Source of the DNA: Aliidiomarina sp. B3213
GTDB lineage: Bacteria; Pseudomonadota; Gammaproteobacteria; Enterobacterales; Alteromonadaceae
Assembly: GCF_003290085.1 (NCBI RefSeq)
Contig: NZ_QMKJ01000001.1
Coordinates: forward strand, 620,001 to 684,000
Direction: 5' to 3'
Length of the DNA: 64,000 bases
How positions within the stretch are numbered: position 1 is the first letter of the stretch; every line of letters starts with the position of its first letter. The translations under genes and the position numbers were made by a program. This document shows, piece after piece, positions 39,378 through 48,651 of the stretch. Below the pieces are notes generated by a model. That model was not told the origin of the DNA, did not search any database, and saw only the letters and a list, made by a program, of their open reading frames with translations.

Positions 39378-40331
39378 TTAACGGCTTTGTATATGGTCTT
39401 TAAACTGAACCAAGTCATTACGGTAGGCAAGGAAAACACCAGTACCACCGTTTTCAAATGCTAACCAAGTTAGCGGTAGTTCCGGCCAACGCTCTGCTAC
39501 ATGAACTTCACTGTTGCCCACTTCACATATCAGCATACCTTGCTCGCTCAAATACTGTGGAGCGTCGAGCAAAATATTCTTCACAAGATCTAATCCGTCT
39601 TCGCCAGCCGCTAAGCCTAATTCCGGCTCGTGGTGATACTCTTGCGGCAAGTCATCCATGTCTTCAGCATCTACATAAGGCGGATTAGTGACAATTAAGT
39701 CATAACTTTGTGCAGGTATGTCTGTAAATCCGTCCGACTGAATAAGCGTAACTTGTTCATGTAAGTCGTACTCGGCAACATTCATTTGAGCTACTGCTAA
39801 TGCGTCTTCTGAAATATCGCTCGCGTCGATGTATGTTTCAGGGAATGCCGCGGCACATGCGATAGCAATACAGCCAGAACCCGTACACAAGTCGAGAATG
39901 CGCATTGGCTCTTGCGTTAACCAAGGCGAGAATTGTTTCGTAATCAGTTCACCAATGGGTGAACGAGGAACAAGAACGCGCTCGTCTACGTAAAACGGCA
40001 ATCCCGCAAACCATGCTTTATGCACTAAGTAAGCCGCTGGAACACGGTCGTATAGCCGGCGCTCAAGCATTTTTGCTAAATGCTTTCGTTCTTCTTTCGC
40101 TAAACGACAGTTGCCATATTCAGACAACGCCTCAAACGGTAAACAGGTCACTTCAGAAAGAAGTAAATTAGCTTCTTCCCAGCCACTCTCAGCCCCATGG
40201 CCAAACCAAACGTCTTCATGGTGAAGCTTAGTCGCAATATAGCGCTGCCAGTCGGCGATTGTTTTTAAACCTTTGCCTAGCTCTATTTTTTTGCTTTCAG
40301 TATTCTTTTCGTGCTCGTGCTTCTCGCCCAT
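39378..40331 (-). CDS. prmB: Ribosomal protein L3 N5-glutamine methyltransferase
   Basis: Methylates a glutamine of ribosomal protein L3. The 317-residue protein has the SAM-binding LDLCTGSGCIAIACA and the active-site NPPY (IVTNPPYVDAEDMDDLPQEY), where the DDLP context separates PrmB from PrmC. The N-terminus carries about 22 extra, highly charged residues (MGEKHEHEKN...) ahead of the usual start; AGGAG supports this ATG. It follows sixA by 11 bases and precedes aroC. A paralogue, prmC, is at the far end of the window. Confidence 0.93.
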   Translation of the reverse strand: MGEKHEHEKNTESKKIELGKGLKTIADWQRYIATKLHHEDVWFGHGAESGWEEANLLLSEVTCLPFEALSEYGNCRLAKEERKHLAKMLERRLYDRVPAAYLVHKAWFAGLPFYVDERVLVPRSPIGELITKQFSPWLTQEPMRILDLCTGSGCIAIACAAAFPETYIDASDISEDALAVAQMNVAEYDLHEQVTLIQSDGFTDIPAQSYDLIVTNPPYVDAEDMDDLPQEYHHEPELGLAAGEDGLDLVKNILLDAPQYLSEQGMLICEVGNSEVHVAERWPELPLTWLAFENGGTGVFLAYRNDLVQFKDHIQSR

Positions 40332-40342
40332 GGCGCAAGCTC

Positions 40343-40828
40343 CTATTCATCTTGATTCTTATAAAACGACTTCAGAGCACCACTCATGGCTAAAGGCTCT
40401 ACATCTAAAACGGCAATACCGGCAGTTGGAAACAAAGGCGCTTGCACTGCGGTATCTAAATAATGCACCAAATAGCACACAAAAGGCATGTGAGACACCA
40501 CCAGCACCGACTCTGCAGGCTCAATTTGCAACCTTGCTAACAAAGCGCCAGCAAACATTTCAGGGTCACCGTCTGGTGTAATCTCGGTACTAATCTCAGT
40601 GACTTCTACAGGAATTTGCTCAGCAACATGGTCGTAGGTTTGCCGAGCACGCGAATACGGGCTCACAATAGCTAAATCAATACCCTTCTCATGCTTCTTC
40701 AACCACTGCGCCGCAGTTTCTGCTTCAGCATGGCCACAATCTGTTAATACCCTATTCGCGTCTGCACCTGGATATGGGCGCATTACAGGAGGCTCGGCTT
40801 CGCCATGACGCATAATATATAACTTCAC
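40343..40828 (-). CDS. sixA: Phosphohistidine phosphatase SixA
   Basis: A 161-residue histidine phosphatase that removes phosphate from histidine of phosphorelay or phosphotransferase proteins. It begins MKLYIMRHGEAE with the RHG motif (His8), and has SPYSRARQTYDH and VVSHMPFVCYLV with the second histidine, as in SixA. Its start overlaps the rnfH stop by four bases (ATGA). Confidence 0.92.
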   Translation of the reverse strand: MKLYIMRHGEAEPPVMRPYPGADANRVLTDCGHAEAETAAQWLKKHEKGIDLAIVSPYSRARQTYDHVAEQIPVEVTEISTEITPDGDPEMFAGALLARLQIEPAESVLVVSHMPFVCYLVHYLDTAVQAPLFPTAGIAVLDVEPLAMSGALKSFYKNQDE

Positions 40829-41193
40829 GATGTACTACTCGACTTCGATTCACTACGTTGTTTGTCTGGCCGACCACCGGTTACTTTGTCGGCGCGCCCT
40901 TCTTCTTTCGCACGCTCTGCGCGGCGACGGCGTATTTCTTTTGGATCGGCAATTAACGGTCGGTATATTTCAACTCTGTCGCCATTTTTTACCGTGTCGG
41001 TAAGCTTACAAGTGCGGTTCCATATACCCACACGGTCGGCACTTACCTCGAACTCAGGAAAAAACTTATCAATTTGAGAAAGCTCAATTGTTTTTTCCAC
41101 TGTGGTTCCTTCAGGAACTTGCGTAGAAACAATTTTCTGTTTTTCTGGTGTGCCATACACCACTTCAACATTAACGAGTTCCGCCACTGCCAT
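40825..41193 (-). CDS. rnfH: RnfH family protein (RatB/PasI-type)
   Basis: A 122-residue ubiquitin-like-fold protein beginning [13 protein letters not shown], with VGIWNRTCKLTDTVKNGDRVEIYRPLIADPKEIRRRRAERA, the RnfH signature, then a lysine- and serine-rich tail. It overlaps the ratA end by 23 bases; the pair matches ratA-ratB(pasTI) seen in E. coli. The antitoxin role of this partner is disputed in the family. Confidence 0.92.
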   Translation of the reverse strand: MAVAELVNVEVVYGTPEKQKIVSTQVPEGTTVEKTIELSQIDKFFPEFEVSADRVGIWNRTCKLTDTVKNGDRVEIYRPLIADPKEIRRRRAERAKEEGRADKVTGGRPDKQRSESKSSSTS

Positions 41194-41629
41194 ATACCTG
41201 TTTTGCGCGTTTTGCGAACGCGTCTACCATTCGGCTTGTTACCTCATTAAAAACCTTTGCAAAGGCAAAGTGAAGTAACTTACTGGAAAACTCAAAATCG
41301 AGTTGCAAGATAACTTTACAAGCGTCGTCTGAAAGCGGTTCGAACTTCCACCCCCCCTGCAAAGACTTGAAAGGCCCATTCAGCAATTGCATGTCTACCG
41401 TATGGTGCGGATGCAACGTATTTCGCGTGGCAAATGTTTGCTGAATGCCCGCCTTACTAATGGAAAGCTCGGCTTCTATAACCTGGTTACCATGAACGTC
41501 GTTCGAGCTTAATAAACGCGCACCCACACAACCAGGCACAAACTCTGGGTAAGCGGTTATGTCGTTCACCAAGTCAAACATTTGTTCGCAGCTATAGTGC
41601 ACTAAAGCGCTGCGTTCCACTTGCGGCAT
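41171..41629 (-). CDS. ratA: RatA/PasT-type START-domain protein
   Basis: A 152-residue START/COQ10-fold protein. It begins [33 protein letters not shown] and ends in the [18 protein letters not shown] helix. In E. coli RatA blocks ribosomal 70S association when overexpressed; relatives bind ubiquinone, so a quinone role is also possible. AGAGG lies seven bases before the ATG. It is divergent from smpB, the common arrangement. Confidence 0.92.
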   Translation of the reverse strand: MPQVERSALVHYSCEQMFDLVNDITAYPEFVPGCVGARLLSSNDVHGNQVIEAELSISKAGIQQTFATRNTLHPHHTVDMQLLNGPFKSLQGGWKFEPLSDDACKVILQLDFEFSSKLLHFAFAKVFNEVTSRMVDAFAKRAKQVYGSGGTR

Positions 41630-41761
41630 TGCGCAACCTCTTTATTAGAAGTTCAGTTTTTCAAAATGGCGCACATTTTAACGTGTACTGCCCTTGCCTG
41701 CTACCGTCAAAAACCAATTCTTTTTCCTTTCATGCAACGCCTGAAAAGGTATAATAGGCGC

Positions 41762-42235
41762 ATGAAATCAAAAAAGAATTCCAGTAGTACCATCGCCCTC
41801 AATAAAAAAGCCCGCCACGAGTATTTTTTAGAGGACAAGTTCGAGGCCGGAATCGAGCTTCAAGGTTGGGAAGTAAAAAGCATCCGCGCAGGTAAAGTAA
41901 ACATTGCCGACAGTTATATTCTGTTGCGCAACGGCGAAGCCTTTCTGATTGGTTCTCGCATTCAGCCACTCAACAGCGCATCAAGCCATGTAGTGTGCGA
42001 CCCAGAGCGTACACGCAAGCTGCTTATGAAAAAGCGCGAATTAAGTACCCTTATCGGCAAGTCTGAACGCGAAGGCTACTCTATTGTCGCCACCGCTATG
42101 TATTGGAAGAAGTGCTGGGTGAAGCTTGAAATTTACCTTGCTAAAGGTAAGAAGTCTCACGACAAGCGCGACACCATTAAAGACCGCGACTGGGCACGCC
42201 AGAAAGAGCGGATGCTGAAGCACGAGGTTCGTTAA
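41762..42235 (+). CDS. smpB: SsrA-binding protein SmpB
   Basis: Binds tmRNA and brings it to stalled ribosomes. The 157-residue product has [43 protein letters not shown] and the C-terminal [24 protein letters not shown]. The start at 41762 (MKSKKNSSS) matches the family length; a longer frame to 41621 does not. A TATAAT at 41750-41755 sits directly before the ATG. No tmRNA (ssrA) gene was found near it. The last four bases overlap the convergent 499-residue gene. Confidence 0.95.
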   Translation: MKSKKNSSSTIALNKKARHEYFLEDKFEAGIELQGWEVKSIRAGKVNIADSYILLRNGEAFLIGSRIQPLNSASSHVVCDPERTRKLLMKKRELSTLIGKSEREGYSIVATAMYWKKCWVKLEIYLAKGKKSHDKRDTIKDRDWARQKERMLKHEVR

Positions 42236-43731
42236 GTTTCGCAAATGCAATTTGCATTCACAGGAAGCCAGTTTCCATCGGAACCGCACTTTTGTTCAAT
42301 CCTGCAATTATAGAAACTTGCAGGGTTGAGCATCTCACACTCTCGTCCTGAAACGATATCTGTATGAACTTCATTCAACGGAATAGTGGGTATCACAAAA
42401 TTGGCAAACATTTGGGGCGTAGAGTTATATATCGGGTGAAAATACGCATAGCCAGCACACTCGTTGTTATGTTCTGGAAGTTTTATCCATTCCATTTGTG
42501 CCACCAAATAAGTGGAGACACTGGTACTTTTTAAGTTTCTCGCCGAAATCACAACTTCCGAATTATATTCCCCCTCAGTAGTTAGCTCATGGCTTACCCA
42601 GCAAACAAGATCACCAAACTCATGAGGCGGGATATTGTTCTTGTCACACATCACTTCTGCGCCATTTGAAGCTTGAGCTTGAATACTACAGCCATGAATA
42701 CATGACTCGATATGCATATGGAGCGTAGCACTAAATTGTTTATCTATTTGCTCCACACTGCACCCTTCACAAGAGTAATTACTGAGTTTGGGAGGCTCTG
42801 CGGCTAGACACCATAAACTCACCTGTACACAGCGAGTTACGCTAGTCTGTAATTCTTCTAAGCGATAAAATGCCTCTAAAAATCGCGTGTTAGCATCACC
42901 AGACAGAACAAGATTGTTGCGAATGACGACTTCCGAAGCCTTAACTTCAGTTGCGTTAAGTTCTTCTGACCAACTTTCTACGGAGACGAGCCCCTTTACA
43001 TCAGCTGATTCAGTTAACAGTTGTGCTGAACTAACCTCATTCATACTGGCGGCACCTATATTTGTATTTCCAAGAATTCCAGAACTGCTTTGTATATCCT
43101 GAAAGTCCAGCTCAGAAATATCCCCATGTCTCCCAATTAGAGTATCGGTGCTCAACGCAACAGAATCTGCGGAATCACTCGTTGCAGTCTCGGCATGTAG
43201 ATCAGTTACACTTACATCGTTACTCTGCTGTATATTGTGTTCTTCAAATTCTAAAGAGGCGCGCATTTGTAGATTTCCGTTCGTATTGTGAGCTCCCCTA
43301 GTAGCAATTCGACTGCCCACGATATCAAAGGACTCTGGCAGCAACAGTGATACAGTAGAGTTATCCAGAGACACATCCACAAGTACTTTAGAAACTTCTT
43401 GTGCCATCGATGCTCGCAGAAAGGCAATATTTAAACGTAATGGCTTTTCTAATACCTCTACGCGTGTAGCTATTTCTCCTAAACTGGCGAGTGCCTTTAC
43501 TACACCATTACTCTCAACCCATTGATTGAAACTCTGAGTTTTTGATTTACTCCAATATAGCCTGAGAAGATGCATCCGAACCTCATGGATCTGTTGGAGA
43601 GCATAGCTACGTTGAGTCTCCGCAGTTTTAACCGCATTAATCAACATGGCGGTAGTTAATGTTGCACTCACCAACCCAAGAATAGCCAAAGCAATAGGAA
43701 TAAAATAACCTGCTCCTCCTTTCATGCCCAT
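42232..43731 (-). CDS. Large pilin-like protein with cysteine-rich C-terminus, Tad locus
   Basis: I do not recognise a family. The 499-residue protein has a short basic start (MGMKGGAG) and one transmembrane helix (about 9-34), a helical segment (about 35-110), a low-complexity stretch rich in Ser, Ala, Val and Asp with repetitive beta-like character (about 150-285), then a C-terminal part (about 295-499) holding all 14 cysteines and ending in [18 protein letters not shown]. The layout recalls PilV/shufflon-type minor pilins with a distal adhesin. The N-terminus lacks the Glu5 of Tad pilins. It is the last gene of the Tad operon, two bases after the TadD-like gene. Confidence 0.8.
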   Translation of the reverse strand: MGMKGGAGYFIPIALAILGLVSATLTTAMLINAVKTAETQRSYALQQIHEVRMHLLRLYWSKSKTQSFNQWVESNGVVKALASLGEIATRVEVLEKPLRLNIAFLRASMAQEVSKVLVDVSLDNSTVSLLLPESFDIVGSRIATRGAHNTNGNLQMRASLEFEEHNIQQSNDVSVTDLHAETATSDSADSVALSTDTLIGRHGDISELDFQDIQSSSGILGNTNIGAASMNEVSSAQLLTESADVKGLVSVESWSEELNATEVKASEVVIRNNLVLSGDANTRFLEAFYRLEELQTSVTRCVQVSLWCLAAEPPKLSNYSCEGCSVEQIDKQFSATLHMHIESCIHGCSIQAQASNGAEVMCDKNNIPPHEFGDLVCWVSHELTTEGEYNSEVVISARNLKSTSVSTYLVAQMEWIKLPEHNNECAGYAYFHPIYNSTPQMFANFVIPTIPLNEVHTDIVSGRECEMLNPASFYNCRIEQKCGSDGNWLPVNANCICET

Positions 43732-43733
43732 GT

Positions 43734-44231
43734 TTAGTCAGAACCCGGTAAGGTGGTTTTTGTTTCGTCTAATTGAGGAAAGTTTTGCCCTGTTTGAAGT
43801 TCGAATAGCCATTCTATAATTTGATTATTCTTGTTCGATGAAGCTAATGTTTGAGACTCAATAAATGACGCGGTTGCGAGGCGCAGCTGTACTAGTCCGA
43901 GTAACTCCCACGCTTGTATATTCTTTGGAATTTGCTGAGTTACGCCATATATCAACCCATGTGCTTTCATATACTCACCCGTTCGAAGATATAAATAGCC
44001 AAGTTCTAGTTGATACTGAAAGTCTTCTGGGTAGTTACGCGAAAGCTTTCTTAGGTCGCTTTCCGCTGTTAAATAGTCCCCACGATTCATTGCCTGACTA
44101 GCTCTTAACTCTAACTCGGAACGTTTAATTGGAGACCAGGTAGACTGAGCAAAGCCGGTAAGTTCACATCCTGTCAATAAACTCAGCGATAGTACAAACC
44201 CCATGTACGCGGGGAATCGATTTTTATTCAT
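43734..44231 (-). CDS. tadD: TadD-like TPR lipoprotein
   Basis: A 165-residue lipoprotein with signal ending LLTGC (Cys22), followed by tetratricopeptide-like helices (RASQAMNRGDYLTAESDLRKL; YQLELGYLYLRTGEYMKA). TadD/RcpD-type TPR lipoproteins help place the Tad secretin. The start at 44231 (MNKNRFPAY) is supported by the lipobox and AAGGA upstream. It lies 14 bases after the DUF192-like gene and just before the 499-residue gene. Confidence 0.8.
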   Translation of the reverse strand: MNKNRFPAYMGFVLSLSLLTGCELTGFAQSTWSPIKRSELELRASQAMNRGDYLTAESDLRKLSRNYPEDFQYQLELGYLYLRTGEYMKAHGLIYGVTQQIPKNIQAWELLGLVQLRLATASFIESQTLASSNKNNQIIEWLFELQTGQNFPQLDETKTTLPGSD

Positions 44232-44245
44232 TTTTACGTCCTTGT

Positions 44246-44530
44246 TTAAGAGCTTACAGCTGTCCGCTTTTCGATGACTCCATAAGCGTTCCAGCAAGTT
44301 CTAACGGACCAAGGCCTCACTGCTTTATGCTGCTGAAGTGCGCGTCCGTTATGATCCAGCCAAATCAAATCGATCGATTCAAACATAAACATTGTGTGTA
44401 TTGATTTACACTTCGGTAAATACAATGCATCACACTGGTTCGGTTTTACCATCCAACCTAATGCTCGATGCCAAAATGACATGGGGCGCCATAATTTCTC
44501 TATGCCATATTCTTCACACAACTGCTTCAT
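44246..44530 (-). CDS. Small DUF192-like protein in the Tad locus
   Basis: A 94-residue protein with the DUF192 core: LYLPKCKSIHTMFMF, IDLIWLDHNGRAL and VRPWSVRTCWNAYGVIEK, matching the family pattern CxSIHTxxMxxPIDxxxLD. It ends shortly after the core, without the C-terminal strands seen in most DUF192 proteins. There is no signal peptide. The ATG at 44530 shares an ATGA overlap with the tadC stop; a longer start at 44545 is less likely. The function is unknown; its position inside the operon suggests a role in pilus assembly. Confidence 0.75.
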   Translation of the reverse strand: MKQLCEEYGIEKLWRPMSFWHRALGWMVKPNQCDALYLPKCKSIHTMFMFESIDLIWLDHNGRALQQHKAVRPWSVRTCWNAYGVIEKRTAVSS

Positions 44531-45318
44531 TGCATCTTCACCCAAATCAGACCAACAAATGGCAGTAAGGTAGCGGGAAAGATCAGTAATGCGAGCGGGG
44601 CAAGAAGCCTTACAGGCGTTTCTTGCGCGACTTTTTCTATTTCAAACTCGATATTTTCACGATTAATTCTAGATTGCTCTGTCATGAGAGCATGTACACC
44701 ACTTCCCTGAAGAGCCGACTGCTTCAGTAAGTTTATAAAGATTCTAATTTGCGGGCACGGTAAAGTTAAGTAAACAGACTCAATCGCTTGAGAGTAAGAG
44801 TACCCTGTCTTCAGACGGCTCATAGCTAGCTTCAACTCTTCCGTTAAAGGACCCGACCTTATATCCCTCAGCACCCTCTGCAATGCAGTGGCAATGGGAA
44901 AACCCGCTATAGATAGTAACGCAAGACCATCAAGTACATGCGGTAACTGATATACAGCTTCTTTTCTTCTCGATTTCGCTTTTCGAGACGCATTTAAAAA
45001 AGGCTTTAAAAGCCACAATAAAACGATGGCGCTGGCCACAAAGAAAAAGGGATTCATTAGAAAAAAGTTGAGTGGTGCCAGCAAAAAGAAACACAGCACG
45101 AGTAAAGTGGTTCTTAGTTGTACATATTCTTGACTGTATCCAGCTAAGCGCATGGGAAACAGTAATGCGCCTTTACTCGATTTGGGTAGCCTCTCAAATA
45201 GGTATGCCGCAATAGAATTTAAATAGCGCCTAATAATAACCCCATGCGTCAACAAGTAGCGCAATGACCAATAAAACGCACTAATAACAATACACAGAGT
45301 GAGCGATATATAAATCAC
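44527..45318 (-). CDS. tadC: Tad inner-membrane platform protein TadC
   Basis: One of two GspF-like inner-membrane platform proteins of the Tad pilus. The product (263 residues from this start) has N-terminal hydrophobic helices, the T2SS-F-domain YQLPHVLDGLALLSIAGFPIATALQRV and two C-terminal transmembrane segments. A GTG at 45318 forms a GTGA overlap with the tadB stop and has AGGG upstream; an in-frame ATG at 45354 would overlap tadB by 40 bases and is the alternative. It follows TadB as in other Tad loci. Confidence 0.85.
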   Translation of the reverse strand: MIYISLTLCIVISAFYWSLRYLLTHGVIIRRYLNSIAAYLFERLPKSSKGALLFPMRLAGYSQEYVQLRTTLLVLCFFLLAPLNFFLMNPFFFVASAIVLLWLLKPFLNASRKAKSRRKEAVYQLPHVLDGLALLSIAGFPIATALQRVLRDIRSGPLTEELKLAMSRLKTGYSYSQAIESVYLTLPCPQIRIFINLLKQSALQGSGVHALMTEQSRINRENIEFEIEKVAQETPVRLLAPLALLIFPATLLPFVGLIWVKMQ

Positions 45319-46151
45319 AACGGAACCCTGACATTCAATAATTTTCTCATCCAAAGCTGTCCTGTAACAACCAAGAAAATAACGGTTCCCATAAGTAAAG
45401 CTCCAAATGTGCTGTTTATGAGAATGGTGATCGCTTCCGACTCAATCATGTAAAGCGCCAAAAACAATAAAAATGGAAGACCCGACATCACTTTGCCTTG
45501 CATATTACCTTGCGCCGAAAGGCTTCTTACCCGGTCTTGCAAGCGACTGCGCAAGCGCATGTTGTTTGCCAGTAATTCAAGAATTTTTGCCAGTTGCCCG
45601 CCAGAAGAGGATATAAGAGTCAACATGCACACCCATCTTTCCAGTTGTTCATTTTCAAGATTTGCGGCCATTCTTTGCAAAGCTTCATTGAGCTTCCACC
45701 CTAACCGTACACGCCTCATTACTAACCCTAATTCTTGGCTTAAAGGATACTCGGCATTAGCTGCAACAAAGTCAAAAGCGCTATTTAATGAGCCTCCAGA
45801 TGAAACATGATTACCTAACATGATACTTGCATCGGGAAGTTGCTTAACCAGTTTCGATACACGAGTATTTTTAAGGCGTTTTAAAAGGACTGGAGGAAAA
45901 ATAAAACTAATCAGAAAAAAACTAAACGTTAAAGCCAAGCTTTGGGTTAATAACCAGCATAGTATTGCTAAAAAACCAGCTAATGACATACAGATAAACA
46001 AGAATTGCCGTGCGGGTATAAATAGAAACAATTCCACTAACCCCTGCTGTATCTGTTCCTCGTATCGGTTTTCTAACGCCATAAAATAATCGCTCAACGC
46101 AGCTTTGCACGCCGAATACAGCGTGTATGTCACTAAGCCAATACTTATCAT
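45315..46151 (-). CDS. tadB: Tad inner-membrane platform protein TadB
   Basis: A 278-residue GspF-like protein with the central domain LVKQLPDASIMLGNHVSSGGSLNSAFDFVA, a second motif (LGLVMRRVRLGWKLNEALQRMA), and hydrophobic helices at both ends. TadB and TadC together form the platform driven by TadA. It lies 17 bases after tadA. The family is clear; TadB versus TadC is set by gene order. Confidence 0.9.
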   Translation of the reverse strand: MISIGLVTYTLYSACKAALSDYFMALENRYEEQIQQGLVELFLFIPARQFLFICMSLAGFLAILCWLLTQSLALTFSFFLISFIFPPVLLKRLKNTRVSKLVKQLPDASIMLGNHVSSGGSLNSAFDFVAANAEYPLSQELGLVMRRVRLGWKLNEALQRMAANLENEQLERWVCMLTLISSSGGQLAKILELLANNMRLRSRLQDRVRSLSAQGNMQGKVMSGLPFLLFLALYMIESEAITILINSTFGALLMGTVIFLVVTGQLWMRKLLNVRVPL

Positions 46152-46168
46152 TATCGCAGCGGCTAGAA

Positions 46169-47416
46169 TTAGTCTGCGCCCATTGTGGCTGAGATAATTC
46201 GCGCTTTATAACTCTCAGGTAAAACTTGGGTCAACAAAGAGACTTCACCAGTAGGGATAAGTTTTTGACTTACCGGATCACGTTTGAACAGTTCTGCGAG
46301 CTGTATTGTGTTCGATTCAGATCCCTGAACCTCACACAATGACTCAATTCTTCTCTTTCCCTCTGATGTTCTTGAAACTTGCAGTACAAAGTGAATAGCG
46401 CTAGTCATTTGCTGACGAATCGCATTAATCGGTAACTCCATTCCAGACATAAGCACTAAAGTTTCCAATCTCCTCAGCGCATCTCTGCATGTATTTGCGT
46501 GTATTGTGGTCATAGAGCCACAGTGACCAGTATTCATAGCTTGCAACATGTCTAAGCTTTCACTAGCTCGGCACTCACCTACAATGATTCTATCTGGACG
46601 CATACGAAGAGCGTTAACAACCAACTTACGAATAGAAACTTCGCCCTCACCTTCTTGATTGGCAGGTCTGGCCTCCAATCTAACAAGGTTACTGTGGTTT
46701 ACCTGTAATTCAGCCGCATCCTCCACAGTAACAATGCGCTCTTCACCGGGGATAAATGATGACAATATATTCAGTAAAGTTGTCTTCCCGCTTCCTGTTC
46801 CTCCACTTACCAAAATATTAAATTTACTCGTTACCAGAATGGGTAAAATATCAGCGAGTTCCGCTGAACAGCTATCGCTTTGCACTAAATCATCAAGGGT
46901 TAACTGTTTTTTTGAAAATTTACGAATAGTTAGGCTACTACCGTCAACAGCGAGAGGAGGTATAATCGCGTTTACACGAGAGCCACAAGCCAAACGAGCA
47001 TCCACCATGGGGGAGCTCTCATCAATACGCCGCCCTAGAGGAGTAACAATACGATCAATGATCTGGCGAACACGCTGCTCACTCTCGAGGTTCACTGGTG
47101 AACGCTTAAGTTTCCCTCCACGCTCAACAAACACAGTATCAAACCGGTTCACCATAATTTCAGAAACCTGTTGATCTCTCAGTAAATCGTCAATAGGACC
47201 AAGCCCCAACAAATCGTCTAGTAAAGTACGAACAACTTCTCTAGGGTGCTCAAATCCTCCATTAAACCCACCTTCATCAAAGGTACTTTGAACTTCTCCA
47301 TCAATCATGTTGGTCAGGTAATTCCGAACCGCGCTCTCCTCCATATCTTCTAGAACATTATGACTCTGATCCAATTGCCGTATTGCTAACTGTTTAATTC
47401 GTTCATAAGCATCCAT
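46169..47416 (-). CDS. tadA: Tad pilus ATPase TadA (CpaF)
   Basis: A 415-residue secretion ATPase that powers pilus extension and retraction. It has the N-terminal helical domain, [28 protein letters not shown], Walker A in [15 protein letters not shown], the Asp box and Walker B region ([38 protein letters not shown]), all typical of CpaF. It is the usual length for the family. It lies 14 bases after the secretin gene and precedes tadB. Confidence 0.95.
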   Translation of the reverse strand: MDAYERIKQLAIRQLDQSHNVLEDMEESAVRNYLTNMIDGEVQSTFDEGGFNGGFEHPREVVRTLLDDLLGLGPIDDLLRDQQVSEIMVNRFDTVFVERGGKLKRSPVNLESEQRVRQIIDRIVTPLGRRIDESSPMVDARLACGSRVNAIIPPLAVDGSSLTIRKFSKKQLTLDDLVQSDSCSAELADILPILVTSKFNILVSGGTGSGKTTLLNILSSFIPGEERIVTVEDAAELQVNHSNLVRLEARPANQEGEGEVSIRKLVVNALRMRPDRIIVGECRASESLDMLQAMNTGHCGSMTTIHANTCRDALRRLETLVLMSGMELPINAIRQQMTSAIHFVLQVSRTSEGKRRIESLCEVQGSESNTIQLAELFKRDPVSQKLIPTGEVSLLTQVLPESYKARIISATMGAD

Positions 47417-47430
47417 GCCTAACTCTCCAT

Positions 47431-48651
47431 TTATTCAATACACTGCGCTAATTGAAGTTGCTCTGTAAGATGTCTTGTTCTTAGTTCAGTTTCGGTCGCA
47501 CGGTTTTCTTGCAAGGAGACTATGTTTGGCTGAAGAAACACAACTAGCTCCGTCATTTGACTACGAATCTCTTGTGAGCCACCTAGCCACTCTAAAGGGG
47601 TATTGTTATTACTCTGAAAGCTTTCTTGGCTTTTCATACCCGCTAATATCAAAATTTCATTAGGCTCTACCACGACTTCCGACTGAGATCGGCGAGTTAA
47701 TAAACCTGGGATACCATTTATTGATACTGCCGAGTCCAAATTACTCATTTCCGCATCAACATAAACTTTGATATCGCCCTGATCATCGATTTCTCCTTTC
47801 GTCCTAATTTTAATTCCGTAGGGATGAAAGTTAATGTTGGGGTTACCATCATTTGATGCAGCAGGCACTGGAATTTCACCTCCAGCATGGAACTCACTCC
47901 AAACATTTTCCAAGGACCGGATAGTTGGAGAGGCTAAAAGCCTTGCTTCACCTCTTTGTTGAAGCAAGCTAAGTATCGAAGATAGTGAAAAATCCCATCC
48001 AAGATTCAAGTTTGTTAGAGCATCACTTCTGCCGGTATTGCTCTCGGAGAACTGGGTGAATAAAGATACAGACGGACCATTTACGCTATCGCTCCAGTTC
48101 ACTCCGTACTGAGTTAATGAGCTTTTTTTTAGCTCTGCAACTTGAATATTAAAAATCAGCATTTCTGGCTGCTTCTCAATTTTTGTTAATTGTGAGACAT
48201 CCAAGCTTTGAAATGAACTTGCAAGCTGTCTTACCTGTTCAAACGTCTTTTCCTCAAGCCGTCCTGATAACCAAATACTCTCAGGTGTTTGCAACCGCTC
48301 TACATTGCTGCCTGCTAAAATCACATCTAGAAAATGAATTAAAATGGCTCTCTCTGGGGGAGAAATAACAAAATCATACTCTACCTTCTCTCGCTCCGTA
48401 GCATTTTCATTCCAAGCTGTAATGTTTAAAGAGCCAGCTCTAAGCCCTCTTACATGAAGAAAGGTATCGCTTAATAATGCTTCCGCAAGCTCTGGCTGAC
48501 TCGACACCACTCGACTTGGATTGAATGGCAGTTCTATCGAAACTTGCTCTCCCACTTCGAGTATCATTCTTTCATTAGCGTATAACTTAATTGAAAGAAG
48601 CGTCAGAAAGGAATAAAGCGATAAACCCAGTATATGAAATCGCATCTTCAC
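47431..48651 (-). CDS. rcpA: Tad pilus secretin (RcpA/CpaC family)
   Basis: Forms the outer-membrane channel. The 406-residue protein has a signal peptide (residues 1-25), the N-domain ILEVGEQVSIELPFNPSRVVSSQPELAEALL, and the C-terminal secretin domain (RGEARLLASPTIRSLENVWSEFHAGGEIPVPA; VVEPNEILILAGMKS). Its size is at the lower end for CpaC. Its start overlaps the cpaB stop by four bases. Confidence 0.9.
   Translation of the reverse strand: MKMRFHILGLSLYSFLTLLSIKLYANERMILEVGEQVSIELPFNPSRVVSSQPELAEALLSDTFLHVRGLRAGSLNITAWNENATEREKVEYDFVISPPERAILIHFLDVILAGSNVERLQTPESIWLSGRLEEKTFEQVRQLASSFQSLDVSQLTKIEKQPEMLIFNIQVAELKKSSLTQYGVNWSDSVNGPSVSLFTQFSESNTGRSDALTNLNLGWDFSLSSILSLLQQRGEARLLASPTIRSLENVWSEFHAGGEIPVPAASNDGNPNINFHPYGIKIRTKGEIDDQGDIKVYVDAEMSNLDSAVSINGIPGLLTRRSQSEVVVEPNEILILAGMKSQESFQSNNNTPLEWLGGSQEIRSQMTELVVFLQPNIVSLQENRATETELRTRHLTEQLQLAQCIE

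Noticed and set aside
42235-42275. Inverted repeat (AATGCA-ATT-TGCATT) after smpB as a terminator
   Set aside because: The stem is A+T-rich, short, and has no T run; it also lies inside the coding end of the 499-residue gene.
46659-47174. Plus-strand open frame opposite tadA
   Set aside because: It covers the Walker A region of TadA in antisense; no coding evidence.
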